Shown here piece by piece: positions 15,334-22,272 of a stretch of DNA of 22,475 bases. Within the stretch, counting starts at the first letter, position 1; every line of letters starts with the position of its first letter. The stretch covers positions 1 to 22,475 of the forward strand of contig CANNDT010000074.1 in NCBI GenBank assembly GCA_947503365.1, read 5' to 3'. The stretch is from CANNDT01 sp945876205. GTDB taxonomy: Bacteria > Acidobacteriota > Vicinamibacteria > Vicinamibacterales > UBA2999. The notes beneath the pieces are model-generated. The model saw only the letters and a list, made by a program, of their open reading frames with translations, searched no databases and had not been told where the DNA came from. The translations under genes were made by a program, and so were the position numbers.

Positions 15334-15995
15334 TGCGCTCCCACCGCCTGATCCTCATCGTCGCCGTCATCCTGGGCATCGGATATTTCTGGCTGCGAGG
15401 CGGATTTGTCGGCCTCGGGACGGCGCAGGCCGCGCCGGCGGCGCAGGCCGCACAGGCGCCGCGGGCGGACGGCTACGTGCGGGCCACTTTTGCCTCCGGC
15501 TGCTTCTGGTGCACCGAGTCTGACTTCGACAAGGTGCCGGGCGTGATTTCCACGACCTCGGGCTATACCGGTGGCACGGTGAAGAATCCGACCTACCGGC
15601 AGGTGTCAGCCGGAGGGACGGGGCATGCCGAGTCGGTGGAAGTGGTGTTCGACCCCAAGGTCGTGACCTACGAGAAGCTCCTGGACATCTACTGGCACAA
15701 CGTCGACCCGTTCACGGCGAACCGGCAGTTCTGTGACGGCGGCTCGCAATACCGGCCGGTCATCTGGGTGCACGATGCCGCCCAGCGAAAGGCGGCCGAA
15801 GCCTCGAAGGTGCAGGTGCAGAAGATGTTCAAGGAGCCGGTGGTCGTGGCCATCCAGGACGCCGGGCCCTTCTACGCCGCTGAGGATTACCACCAGGATT
15901 ACCACAACACGAATTCGGCCCAGTACCGGTTCTACCGGTTTGGCTGCGGCCGCGACAAGCGTCTCGCCCAGATCTGGGGCGACCCCAAAACGTAG
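15333..15995 (+). CDS. msrA: exported or membrane-anchored peptide-methionine (S)-S-oxide reductase MsrA
   Basis: A 220-residue MsrA acting on the S epimer, complementary to the preceding MsrB. An N-terminal hydrophobic helix (LILIVAVILGIGYFWL) and an Ala/Gln-rich linker (AQAAPAAQAAQAPRA) tether or export it. The catalytic motif GCFWC (Cys57) is followed by GYTGGTVKNPTYRQVSAGGT, GHAESVEVVFDP, and AAEDYHQDYH. The C-terminal region is short, and a resolving cysteine may be the one in RFGCGRDK. GTG 15330 and ATG 15333 are both possible starts; either overlaps the msrB stop. Together the pair should repair oxidised methionines in envelope proteins, analogous in purpose to MsrPQ but with the classical enzymes. 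Confidence 0.94.
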   Translation: MRSHRLILIVAVILGIGYFWLRGGFVGLGTAQAAPAAQAAQAPRADGYVRATFASGCFWCTESDFDKVPGVISTTSGYTGGTVKNPTYRQVSAGGTGHAESVEVVFDPKVVTYEKLLDIYWHNVDPFTANRQFCDGGSQYRPVIWVHDAAQRKAAEASKVQVQKMFKEPVVVAIQDAGPFYAAEDYHQDYHNTNSAQYRFYRFGCGRDKRLAQIWGDPKT

Positions 15996-16040
15996 CGGCC
16001 TTGCCGCGTGCGAAGTCGAACCGCGCACACTTTTGATCGC

Positions 16041-16063
16041 CCGTGTGCCATCCTCGCACACGG
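16041..16063 (+). terminator. hairpin downstream of msrA, possible terminator
   Basis: CCGTGTGC, a seven-base loop, then GCACACGG form a perfect 8-bp stem 46 bases after the msrA stop. A smaller stem, GCGGC-CTT-GCCGC, lies at 15995-16007, just overlapping the stop. Neither is followed by a T run, so classical intrinsic termination is doubtful. The hairpins may act with Rho or stabilise the transcript end. Confidence 0.35.
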
Positions 16064-16197
16064 CCCGTGCGGCCAGGTTCGCCCACGAAACCGCGGATTC
16101 AACCCAGTGGACACCCGGTCGTGTCCCAAAACGTTCCGGCAGAGTCACTTAGCGCACTGTAGGTATTTCTGCACCCTAACGCTCGAGCTGTGGAGTT

Positions 16198-16213
16198 CCA
16201 ATTGCTCAATTGG
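16198..16213. promoter_or_regulatory. 16-bp perfect palindrome, candidate operator
   Basis: CCAATTG-CT-CAATTGG is a perfect inverted repeat with 7-bp arms, AT-rich against a GC-rich background. It ends 41 bases before the start of a Fis-type HTH regulator gene. Its size and symmetry fit a site for a dimeric DNA-binding protein. Autoregulation by the downstream regulator is a reasonable guess but is not shown. Confidence 0.45.
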
Positions 16214-16254
16214 GATACGCGCACCCGATCGTGCGCCTCGCGTTCGGAGCCAAC

Positions 16255-16704
16255 ATGCAGACTCAGCGCCCACATCTTCTGGTTGTCGACGATGACCGTG
16301 CCGTTTTGACCCTCATTGGAACCGGAGTGACCTGCTTCGACGTACTGCGGGCCCTTCGCGACATGAGCCCGCACTGCGAAGTGGTGTTGACCACCGGCTT
16401 TGCCAGTCTGGACGAGGCCATCGACGCCGCTAAACGAAACATGCACGACCCGTCCGGGGCAGCACAGTTGCCGGGCGCGGCCAGCCGGTTGCTGCCGCCT
16501 GGCGCGACGCCGCTCATCGAGGTCGAACGTGAGCACATCGTGCGCACGCTCGAACAGGTGCACGGCAACAAGGCGGTGGCGGCCCGCATGCTGGGGATCA
16601 GCCGGCGCGCCTTCTACCGCCAGCTCGAACGGCACGGATTGCACCACCGCGTGCCGATGACGACTCGACGTGACGAGGCCGCGCCCGCGGCGGCCGCGGA
16701 GTAA
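16255..16704 (+). CDS. shortened response regulator: degenerate receiver plus Fis-type HTH
   Basis: A 149-residue protein. It begins HLLVVDDDRAVLTLI, a normal receiver start with the acidic pocket, but then jumps to FDVLRALRDMSPHCEVVLTT and GFASLDEAIDAAKR. About 40 residues that should contain strand 3 and the phospho-acceptor Asp are missing. The segment with the conserved strand-5 Lys (GA.DYL.KP) is missing too. The C-terminus EVEREHIVRTLEQVHGNKAV plus AARMLGISRRAFYRQLERHG is an intact Fis/NtrC-type HTH. ATG 16255 has GGAG five bases upstream; an in-frame start at 16210 is less likely. It could be a phosphorylation-independent DNA-binding protein or an in-frame-deleted pseudogene. An HD-GYP gene follows after 5 bases. 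Confidence 0.75.
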   Translation: MQTQRPHLLVVDDDRAVLTLIGTGVTCFDVLRALRDMSPHCEVVLTTGFASLDEAIDAAKRNMHDPSGAAQLPGAASRLLPPGATPLIEVEREHIVRTLEQVHGNKAVAARMLGISRRAFYRQLERHGLHHRVPMTTRRDEAAPAAAAE

Positions 16705-16709
16705 ACATC

Positions 16710-17705
16710 GTGGTGGTCGACTCCTCCTCGCCGATTACGCGCCAGACCCGCGTGCTCGTGGCGGACGACACCGACAGCGTACGTGCCCTGTTCCAGAAGC
16801 TGCTGACAGCGGATGGACATCAAGTGATCTGCGCTCAGGACGGGCTCGAGGCGCTCGACGCCGTCCAGAAATATCGACCGGACGTCATCCTGCTCGACGT
16901 CGGGATGCCGGGCCTGGACGGCATTGAGGTCTGCCGGCGCCTCAAGTCAGATCCGACCACGCGATTGACCCCGGTCGTGCTCGTCACTGGTCTTTCGGAT
17001 CTGTCGGACCGCATCAAGGGGATCGAGGCGGGCGCCGACGACTTCCTCTCGAAACCGGTGCACCCTCACGAGCTGCGCGCACGCGTCGTGTCGCTGTCGC
17101 GGATGAAGCAGCTCATCGACGCGCTGGATTCAGCCGAAGCCGCGTTTCTGGCGCTCGCGTTGACCATCGAGGCGCGCGACCCCATGACCAACGGCCATTG
17201 TGAGCGCCTCGCACACCACGCGGTGCTGCTCGGGCGCGCGATCGGCCTTTCCTCCGAAGACCTGCATGCGCTTCACCGCGGCGGATACCTTCACGATGTC
17301 GGCAAGGTCGGCGTGCCCGACGCCGTGCTGCTGAAGCCGGGTCCGCTGACGCCGTCGGAATTCTCGCTGATGCAGCGCCATCCCGAGATCGGCGAGACGC
17401 TGTGCGCGCCGCTGCAGTCGCTGCGAAATGTGCGCCCGATCATCCGGTGCCATCACGAGCGGCTGGACGGCAGCGGCTATCCCGGCCGGCTCAAGGGAGA
17501 CGAGGTCCCGCTGCTCGCGCAGATTGTGGGCATCGTCGACGTCTATGACGCGTTAACATCGCAGCGTCCATACCGCGGGGCGCTCCCGCCGGAGATGGCC
17601 GCGCGGCACCTGCTACGGGAAGTCGAGCAAGGCAAGTTCGCACGAGGGTACGTGGAAGCGTTTCTGGATGCGATGCGGATCAGCGCCGCGACGCCGGTCC
17701 ACTGA
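16710..17705 (+). CDS. response regulator with HD-GYP domain (c-di-GMP phosphodiesterase type)
   Basis: A 331-residue cytosolic two-domain protein. The receiver is complete: VLVADDTDSVR, phospho-acceptor Asp63 in VILLDVGMPGLDG, Thr in VLVTG, and Lys115 in DDFLSKPV. The HD-GYP domain shows the metal-site HD in LHDVGKVGVPDAVLLKPG (195-196), HHERLDGSGYP (248-258) and VDVYDALTSQRPYR, so the signature HHE..DG.GYP is intact. Such proteins hydrolyse cyclic di-GMP under control of a partner kinase, which is not in the window. GTG 16710 has GGAG eight bases upstream, within the end of the preceding regulator gene, so the two genes form an operon. Confidence 0.94.
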   Translation: MVVDSSSPITRQTRVLVADDTDSVRALFQKLLTADGHQVICAQDGLEALDAVQKYRPDVILLDVGMPGLDGIEVCRRLKSDPTTRLTPVVLVTGLSDLSDRIKGIEAGADDFLSKPVHPHELRARVVSLSRMKQLIDALDSAEAAFLALALTIEARDPMTNGHCERLAHHAVLLGRAIGLSSEDLHALHRGGYLHDVGKVGVPDAVLLKPGPLTPSEFSLMQRHPEIGETLCAPLQSLRNVRPIIRCHHERLDGSGYPGRLKGDEVPLLAQIVGIVDVYDALTSQRPYRGALPPEMAARHLLREVEQGKFARGYVEAFLDAMRISAATPVH

Positions 17706-17727
17706 CGCGTGGCCTGAAGGCCACGCG
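17706..17727. repeat. REP-like palindrome after the HD-GYP gene
   Basis: CGCGTGGCC-TGAA-GGCCACGCG is a perfect 9-bp stem with a four-base loop, starting on the base after the HD-GYP stop codon. It has no T tail. The form (GTGGCCTGAAGGCCAC flanked by GC) resembles dispersed palindromes I recall from acidobacterial genomes. It may protect or terminate the transcript. Only this copy is in the window. Confidence 0.6.
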
Positions 17728-17735
17728 CTACCAGG

Positions 17736-17849
17736 GGTGGCTAGGTAGCTCGATAGCTGGGTAGTTGGGATTTCTGAGGAGGAGCTTGGACAAGCTCATG
17801 GCCCTCGGTTACCCCCCCGAGCTACCCAGCTCCGGGCTAGTTAGCCACC
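17736..17849. repeat. long imperfect inverted repeat in the convergent HD-GYP/moaA junction
   Basis: The left arm 17736-17769 and right arm 17816-17849 are imperfect reverse complements of about 34 bases. They share exact blocks GGTGGCTA and AGCTGGGTAG. Between them lies a separate perfect palindrome, GAGCTTG-GA-CAAGCTC (17782-17797). The right arm contains the final two codons and stop of moaA (GGTGGCTAA). The arrangement could fold into a cruciform or a bidirectional transcript end. It could also be a small non-autonomous mobile element that has supplied the moaA terminus. Confidence 0.6.
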
Positions 17850-18857
17850 TCGCGTGTGCATCTCCAGATGCGGATCACGCCGCAGCGTGTCGATGGGGAT
17901 CAGGGGTGAGCGGTCGCGCTCGGTCAGCCGCGTCTCGGCGCCGCGGTCGCGGCGCCCGCTCCAGGTCGATCGAATCAGTTCCGCAAGCTCGGCGTCGGTC
18001 GCGCCCCCGCGAAGCGCACGCCGAAGGTCAGTGCCGCTCGGCGCATACAGGCACAGGTACCACATGCCATCAGCCGTCAGCCGGCTGCGATCGCACGAGT
18101 GGCAGAACGGTTCGGTGGTCGAAGAAATAATCCCAAAGATGGTCCCATCCGGCAGCCGATAGCGATCGGCCGGTGCCGACGAGGCTTCCTGGACGGGCGC
18201 GATTTCTCCGTAGTGGGTGCGCAGTGTCGCGAGCATCTCCGCGCGCGGTAACACGCGGTCCATTGCCCAGTGGGTTGCGCCTCCCACGTCCATGTATTCG
18301 ATGAACCGCACTTCCGCGCCGTAGCCACGGCCAAACTCGATCAACTCCACCAGCTCATCGTCGTTGACCCCGCGGATGGCGACCGTGTCGATCTTGAGGC
18401 CCGGAAAGAGCGGCGCCGCCGCGGCAATCCCCTCGAGTACGCGGTGATGTTCGTCAGAGCGGGCGAGATCCTTGAAGCGATCGGCATGCAGTGTGTCGAG
18501 GCTGACCGTGAGCCGGTGCAGGCCCGCGTCGCGCAGCGCGTGCGCATGCTGGGCGAGCAAGACGCCGTTGGTGGTCATCGCCAGGTCGCGGATGGCCGGC
18601 CGGGCAGCCAGCTTGGCGACGAGCGTCGGGACGTCGCGTCGCAGTAGCGGCTCGCCGCCCGTTAGCCGGACCTTGTCGACGCCGAGGTCGATGAACACGT
18701 CGACCAGGCGCTCGATCTCCTCGAAGTGGAGCAGGTCCTCGCGGGGCAGCCACACGTAGTCCTGCTCGGGCATGCAGTAGCTGCACCGCAGGTTGCACCG
18801 GTCAGTGACCGACAGCCGCAGATTGCGTAGCGGGCGGTCGAATGTGTCGAGGACCAC
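17841..18857 (-). CDS. moaA: GTP 3',8-cyclase MoaA
   Basis: A radical SAM enzyme of about 338 residues converting GTP to 3',8-cyclo-H2GTP, the first step of molybdenum cofactor synthesis. DTFDRPLRNLRLSVTDRCN and then LRCSYCMPE hold the CxxxCxxC cluster. VRLTGGEPLLRRD, MTTNGVLL, LTVSLDTL and RFIEYMDVG are standard MoaA blocks. The second iron-sulfur site is EPFCHSCDRSRLTADG with a third Cys in WYLCLYA. It ends in the double glycine tail (TRGG) that is required for catalysis in MoaA. The frame is open to GTG 18926, which would add 23 atypical residues. GTG 18857 matches the usual family start, with AAGGA about 12 bases upstream. No other moa gene is nearby. Confidence 0.93.
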   Translation of the reverse strand: MVLDTFDRPLRNLRLSVTDRCNLRCSYCMPEQDYVWLPREDLLHFEEIERLVDVFIDLGVDKVRLTGGEPLLRRDVPTLVAKLAARPAIRDLAMTTNGVLLAQHAHALRDAGLHRLTVSLDTLHADRFKDLARSDEHHRVLEGIAAAAPLFPGLKIDTVAIRGVNDDELVELIEFGRGYGAEVRFIEYMDVGGATHWAMDRVLPRAEMLATLRTHYGEIAPVQEASSAPADRYRLPDGTIFGIISSTTEPFCHSCDRSRLTADGMWYLCLYAPSGTDLRRALRGGATDAELAELIRSTWSGRRDRGAETRLTERDRSPLIPIDTLRRDPHLEMHTRGG

Positions 18858-18971
18858 TCTACTGGTATGTCCTTCCCGAGCTATTACCGGCCGCTCCGTT
18901 GTCGCGGCCGGAAGATCGCGCTCCACGGCACGTTGTGGCTGGAACCCCCGTCAGTTGGGACGCGCCACTAA

Positions 18972-18977
18972 ATTATA
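18972..18977 (-). promoter_or_regulatory. candidate -10 box for moaA
   Basis: The minus strand reads TATAAT here, an exact sigma-70 consensus -10 in a GC-rich setting. It overlaps the TAA stop of amrS and lies 46 bases before the earliest moaA start, or 115 before the preferred one. No good -35 is visible at 16-18 bases, so it is weakly supported. It would allow moaA to be transcribed independently of amrS. Confidence 0.4.
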
Positions 18978-20130
18978 GAACCTGCAGTCGGCGCGTGCGG
19001 TCGTGGGGCAGGAAGGGGAAGGCGGTGCGCTGGCCCTCGAAGGCGGCGCCCCAGCGGCCCGGCACCTTGAGGGTGCACTGCGGGCAGGTGCCGTCCTTCG
19101 TCACGCGATAGTCCTGAATCAGGTAGCCGTGGCGGGCGACGAGGCGCTCGCCGCATCCGTGGCAGAAGGTGTGCTCGAGGTCTCCTACGTTCCCGGGCAG
19201 GTTGCCGGCGTAGACGTAGCGCAGTCCGGCCGCGCGGCCGATGGCCGCGGCGCGTGTCAGCATCGCCGGCGTCGTCGTCGCCGGATCCAGCATCCGGTAG
19301 TCCTGGTGGAACGCCGTGACGTGCCACGGGATGTCTGGAGAGACGCCCGCGACGAATTCCGCGAGGCCTCGCACTTCCGCCTCGCTGTCGTTGAAGCCGG
19401 GTACGAGCAGGGTGACGGTCTCTACCCAGACGCCCGCGGCGTGCAGCCACTGGATTGTCTCGAGGATCGGCTGCAGCCGTCCACCGAGCTCGCGGTAACG
19501 ACGGTCGTCGAAGCTCTTGAGATCGACCTTGTAGAGATCGATGTGCGGCCGGATGTACTCGAGCACTCTCGGCGTGCCGTTGCCGTTGGACACGAATCCG
19601 GTGATGAGTCCCGCCTCGCGCGCCTCCTTGAAGATGGCAACCGCCCACTCCGCGGTGATGAGCGGCTCGTTGTAGGTGGAGACCATGACCCGCGCGCCCT
19701 GGCGCAGCGCGTCCTGGACGAGCGCGCCTGGCGTGGTGTCATGCGGCGGTGCGACCGCCTGCGGATCGCGGAGCGCCTGCGAGGTCACCCAGTTCTGGCA
19801 GTAGCTGCAGTGCAGGTCGCAGCCGAGCATGCCGAAGCTGTAGGCGAGCGCGCCCGGATAGGCGTGGAAGAAGGGCTTCTTCTCGATCGGGTCGCACTGC
19901 ACGCCGCCGACGTAGCCCCACGGCACGCGAAGGCGCCCGCCCTCGACGAAGCGCACTTTGCAGACACCCATCGCCCCCTCGGGAATCGGGCACTGGTGTC
20001 CGCAGGCGTGGCACCGCACACGCGGCTTGCCCGTCGAAGCACCCGTCTGCGAAGGCGGGTCCAGAGATTCGACCAGCTCGGGTGCCGCGTCATGCGTCCG
20101 CGAAGCGAGGGCGTCCTGCAGGCTCGGCAT
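18973..20130 (-). CDS. amrS: AmmeMemoRadiSam-system radical SAM enzyme AmrS
   Basis: A 385-residue radical SAM protein of the AmrS type, related to pyruvate-formate-lyase activases. N-terminal cysteines in CHACGHQCPIPEGAMGVC (40, 43, 47, 57) form a zinc-like knuckle. Then comes the cluster motif GCDLHCSYCQNW (Cys104, 108, 111). STYNEPLITAEWA, VSNGNGTPRVLEYI, DLYKVDLKSFDDR and WHVTAFHQDYRM are family blocks. HTFCHGCGERLVAR and GTCPQC give a C-terminal cysteine pair set. The system name comes from co-occurrence with Memo and AMMECR1 proteins, neither of which is in the window; its reaction is not well defined. ATG 20130 is used. It is divergent from the MFS gene with 37 bases between. Confidence 0.93.
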   Translation of the reverse strand: MPSLQDALASRTHDAAPELVESLDPPSQTGASTGKPRVRCHACGHQCPIPEGAMGVCKVRFVEGGRLRVPWGYVGGVQCDPIEKKPFFHAYPGALAYSFGMLGCDLHCSYCQNWVTSQALRDPQAVAPPHDTTPGALVQDALRQGARVMVSTYNEPLITAEWAVAIFKEAREAGLITGFVSNGNGTPRVLEYIRPHIDLYKVDLKSFDDRRYRELGGRLQPILETIQWLHAAGVWVETVTLLVPGFNDSEAEVRGLAEFVAGVSPDIPWHVTAFHQDYRMLDPATTTPAMLTRAAAIGRAAGLRYVYAGNLPGNVGDLEHTFCHGCGERLVARHGYLIQDYRVTKDGTCPQCTLKVPGRWGAAFEGQRTAFPFLPHDRTRRLQVL

Positions 20131-20167
20131 TCTTTAATGGTACGGTACTGGCCCAGAGCCTATACAG

Positions 20168-21364
20168 ATGAGCAGCAAGATTCCTCGTCCCGTCTGGCTA
20201 CTCGGGTGGGCCAGCCTCTTCACCGATGCCGGCACGGAGATGATCTATCCGCTGCTGCCGATGTATCTCTCGCGCGTCCTCGGCGCCAGCGCGATGTCGC
20301 TGGGCATCATCGAAGGAGTCGCCGAGGGCATCAACAGCCTGCTGAAGGTGGTCTCGGGCTATTGGTCGGATCGCGCGCGGCGCAAGCCGATCGTGATCGC
20401 GGGCTATGCGCTGTCGTCGCTGGCGCGTCCACTGATCGGTCTCACGAAAAGCTGGCCGCAGGTGCTTCTCATCCGCGCCATGGATCGTACTGGCAAGGGC
20501 ATCCGCGGCGCGCCGCGCGACGCCATGCTCGCGGAGTTCGCGACGCCCGCAACCCGTGGCCGCATCTTCGGCTTCCACCGCGCCATGGATCACACCGGCG
20601 CGATCGTCGGACCTCTCCTTGCCACCGCGATCCTCTACTTCGCGCCGGAGCAGTACCGCCTCGTGTTTGGCCTGACGATCATTCCAGGCGCGATCGCGGT
20701 CTGGCTGCTGTTCCTGGTGCCGGAGAAGGCCGTCGCTACCGAGGGTAGCCCTTCCGCCTCTGCCAAGGCTACGGCGGACAGGTCGGTCTCGCCCGCGAGA
20801 CTCCCAGGTCGCTTCTGGGCATTTCTCGGCGTCCTCGTCGTGTTCAGCCTTGGCAACTCCGCCGACGCGTTTCTCCTCCTGCGCCTCTCGGACGCCCTCG
20901 GCGGCATCACCTATGTGCCGCTGCTCTGGGCCGGCATTCACGTCGTCAAGGCATCGCTCTCGACGTGGGGAGGCGGTCTCTCCGATCGCCTCGGACGCAA
21001 GAAGGTGATTGTCATCGGCTGGACGATCTACGCGGTCGTCTACCTGGGCTTTGCGAGCTCACCTGGCCCCGTCGCGCTGATCTGCTGGTTCCTGCTGTAC
21101 GGCACCTACTTCGGATTTGCAGAGGGTGCCGAGAAGGCGCTCATCGCGGATCTCACGCCGCGCGGCCGCCAGGGCACCGCGTTCGGCTACTACAACGCGG
21201 CGATCGGCATCGGCGCGCTCGTCGCGAGCGTCGCGTTTGGATTTCTCTACGAACGCTTCGGGCCCGGTGTCGCCTTCGGCACGGGCTCGGCACTGGCTGG
21301 GCTCGCCGCCGTGCTCCTGCTGGCGCTGCCGACCGATGCTAAGATGGTTGATTCTGATGCCTAA
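20168..21364 (+). CDS. MFS transporter with in-frame repeat insertion in the central loop
   Basis: A 398-residue 12-helix major facilitator. MFS motif A occurs twice, as expected: GYWSDRARRKP between helices 2 and 3, and GGLSDRLGRKK between helices 8 and 9. MDRTGKGIRGAPRDAMLAEF and DHTGAIVGPLL are typical of a drug/metabolite efflux-like subgroup found in many bacteria. The substrate is unknown. The cytoplasmic loop after helix 6 carries a hydrophilic insert around residues 190-208 (EGSPSASAKATADRS) that looks like a translated dispersed DNA repeat. The helices themselves are undisturbed, so the protein is probably functional. The last codons overlap the surE start by 8 bases. Confidence 0.9.
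   Translation: MSSKIPRPVWLLGWASLFTDAGTEMIYPLLPMYLSRVLGASAMSLGIIEGVAEGINSLLKVVSGYWSDRARRKPIVIAGYALSSLARPLIGLTKSWPQVLLIRAMDRTGKGIRGAPRDAMLAEFATPATRGRIFGFHRAMDHTGAIVGPLLATAILYFAPEQYRLVFGLTIIPGAIAVWLLFLVPEKAVATEGSPSASAKATADRSVSPARLPGRFWAFLGVLVVFSLGNSADAFLLLRLSDALGGITYVPLLWAGIHVVKASLSTWGGGLSDRLGRKKVIVIGWTIYAVVYLGFASSPGPVALICWFLLYGTYFGFAEGAEKALIADLTPRGRQGTAFGYYNAAIGIGALVASVAFGFLYERFGPGVAFGTGSALAGLAAVLLLALPTDAKMVDSDA
20735..20790 (+). repeat. dispersed palindromic element inserted in frame in the MFS gene
   Basis: This segment contains two inverted repeats: GCTACC-GAG-GGTAGC (20735-20749) and TCCGCC ... GGCGGA (20753-20758 with 20773-20778). It encodes the hydrophilic SPSASAKATADRS. I recall the SAKATAD peptide recurring at unrelated places in acidobacterial proteins, as expected of a mobile palindromic element tolerated in loops. 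Boundaries are approximate, and only one copy is present in this window. Confidence 0.55.
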
Positions 21365-22115
21365 GATTCTCGTCACCAATGACGATGGCGTGCACTCGGA
21401 GGGGATCAAGGCGCTGGCTGCCGCGCTTGCGTCCCTGGGCGAAGTCACCGTCGTCGCGCCGCTGACCGAAGCGAGCGCCATCGGTCACGCGCTCACGTTT
21501 CGTCGTCCGCTGCGGCTCGAGACGTTCGGTCCGAGGGTATACGCCGTGGACGGCACGCCGACCGACTGCGTCAACATCGCGATCACGCAGGTGCTCGACG
21601 GCAAGCCGGATCTGATCGTGTCGGGGATCAACAAGGGTTGGAATCTGGGTGACGATGTGACGTATTCGGGCACGGTGGCCGGCGCGCTCGAGGGCGCGTT
21701 GCTCGGCATTCCCAGTATCGCGGTATCCGCGGCGCGGCCACCCGAAGGCTGCGAGTTCGAGTTCTCGGCGAAAGCCGCTGCGCTCGCCGCTGAAGCCGTC
21801 CTGACTCACGGCATGCCGAAGTCCATGCTGCTCAACGTCAACGTGCCGAGGCACCGCAACAAGGGATTCAAGGTCACCGTGCAGGCGAAGCGCAACCACG
21901 TGACCGTGGTGAGCGAGCGGATCGACCCGCGCGGGCAGGCGTATTACTGGATCGAAGAGGGTGAGAACGACTGGGAGCCGCACGATCGCTCCGATTACCA
22001 GGCCGTGCGCGACGGCTATATTTCGATCACCCCGCTCCAGCCCGATATGACCGCGCACGACGCCCTGGGGTATGTCGAAGGACTGCCACTAGTGACCCCA
22101 GCTCAAGTACGGTAA
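21357..22115 (+). CDS. surE: 5'/3'-nucleotidase SurE
   Basis: A 252-residue SurE, a divalent-metal nucleoside monophosphate phosphatase associated with stationary-phase survival. KILVTNDDGVHSEGI carries the metal-binding Asp9-Asp10. ASAIGHALTF supplies the Ser ligand loop. VDGTPTDCVNIAI and LIVSGINKGWNLGDDVTYSG (Asn ligand in GIN.G) complete the active site, and TVAGALEGALLGIPSIAVS follows. The length is normal. ATG 21357 sits inside the last codons of the MFS gene and matches the universal MPKILVTNDDG start. In many bacteria surE lies next to pcm and an RNase or lipoprotein gene; here it is next to a transporter and a tRNA. Confidence 0.95.
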   Translation: MPKILVTNDDGVHSEGIKALAAALASLGEVTVVAPLTEASAIGHALTFRRPLRLETFGPRVYAVDGTPTDCVNIAITQVLDGKPDLIVSGINKGWNLGDDVTYSGTVAGALEGALLGIPSIAVSAARPPEGCEFEFSAKAAALAAEAVLTHGMPKSMLLNVNVPRHRNKGFKVTVQAKRNHVTVVSERIDPRGQAYYWIEEGENDWEPHDRSDYQAVRDGYISITPLQPDMTAHDALGYVEGLPLVTPAQVR

Positions 22116-22118
22116 ACT
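22089..22118 (+). promoter_or_regulatory. possible promoter of the tRNA-Pro gene
   Basis: TAAACT at 22113-22118, overlapping the surE stop, could be a -10 box placed 11 bases before the tRNA. GTGACC at 22092-22097 is a partial -35 match with a short 15-base spacer. Both are weak; the tRNA could instead be read through from surE. Confidence 0.25.
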
Positions 22119-22128
22119 GACGACTTCG

Positions 22129-22206
<78 letters not shown>

Positions 22207-22222
22207 CAATATTCGAGAGAAG

Positions 22223-22254
22223 AGGCCGAATTCCCCCGGGAGTTCGGCCTTTTT
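22223..22254 (+). terminator. intrinsic terminator after tRNA-Pro
   Basis: AGGCCGAA (22223-22230) pairs with TTCGGCCT (22243-22250). The helix extends inward through TTCC/GGAG-type pairs to a small C-rich loop. It is followed directly by TTTTT. This is a strong Rho-independent terminator 17 bases past the tRNA, separating it from the DinB-like gene. Confidence 0.92.
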
Positions 22255-22272
22255 GCTTTATCGGAGGGAATC

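Noticed and set aside
20146..20166. TATACA and a GTAC-G-GTAC repeat in the amrS/MFS divergent gap as promoter elements
   Set aside because: TATACA ends one base before the MFS ATG, too close for a -10 box, and the repeat is only four bases per arm.
19003..20748. Long plus-strand open frame of 581 codons
   Set aside because: It runs antisense to amrS and out of frame through the MFS gene. The translation has no domain, while amrS on the other strand has full radical SAM motifs.
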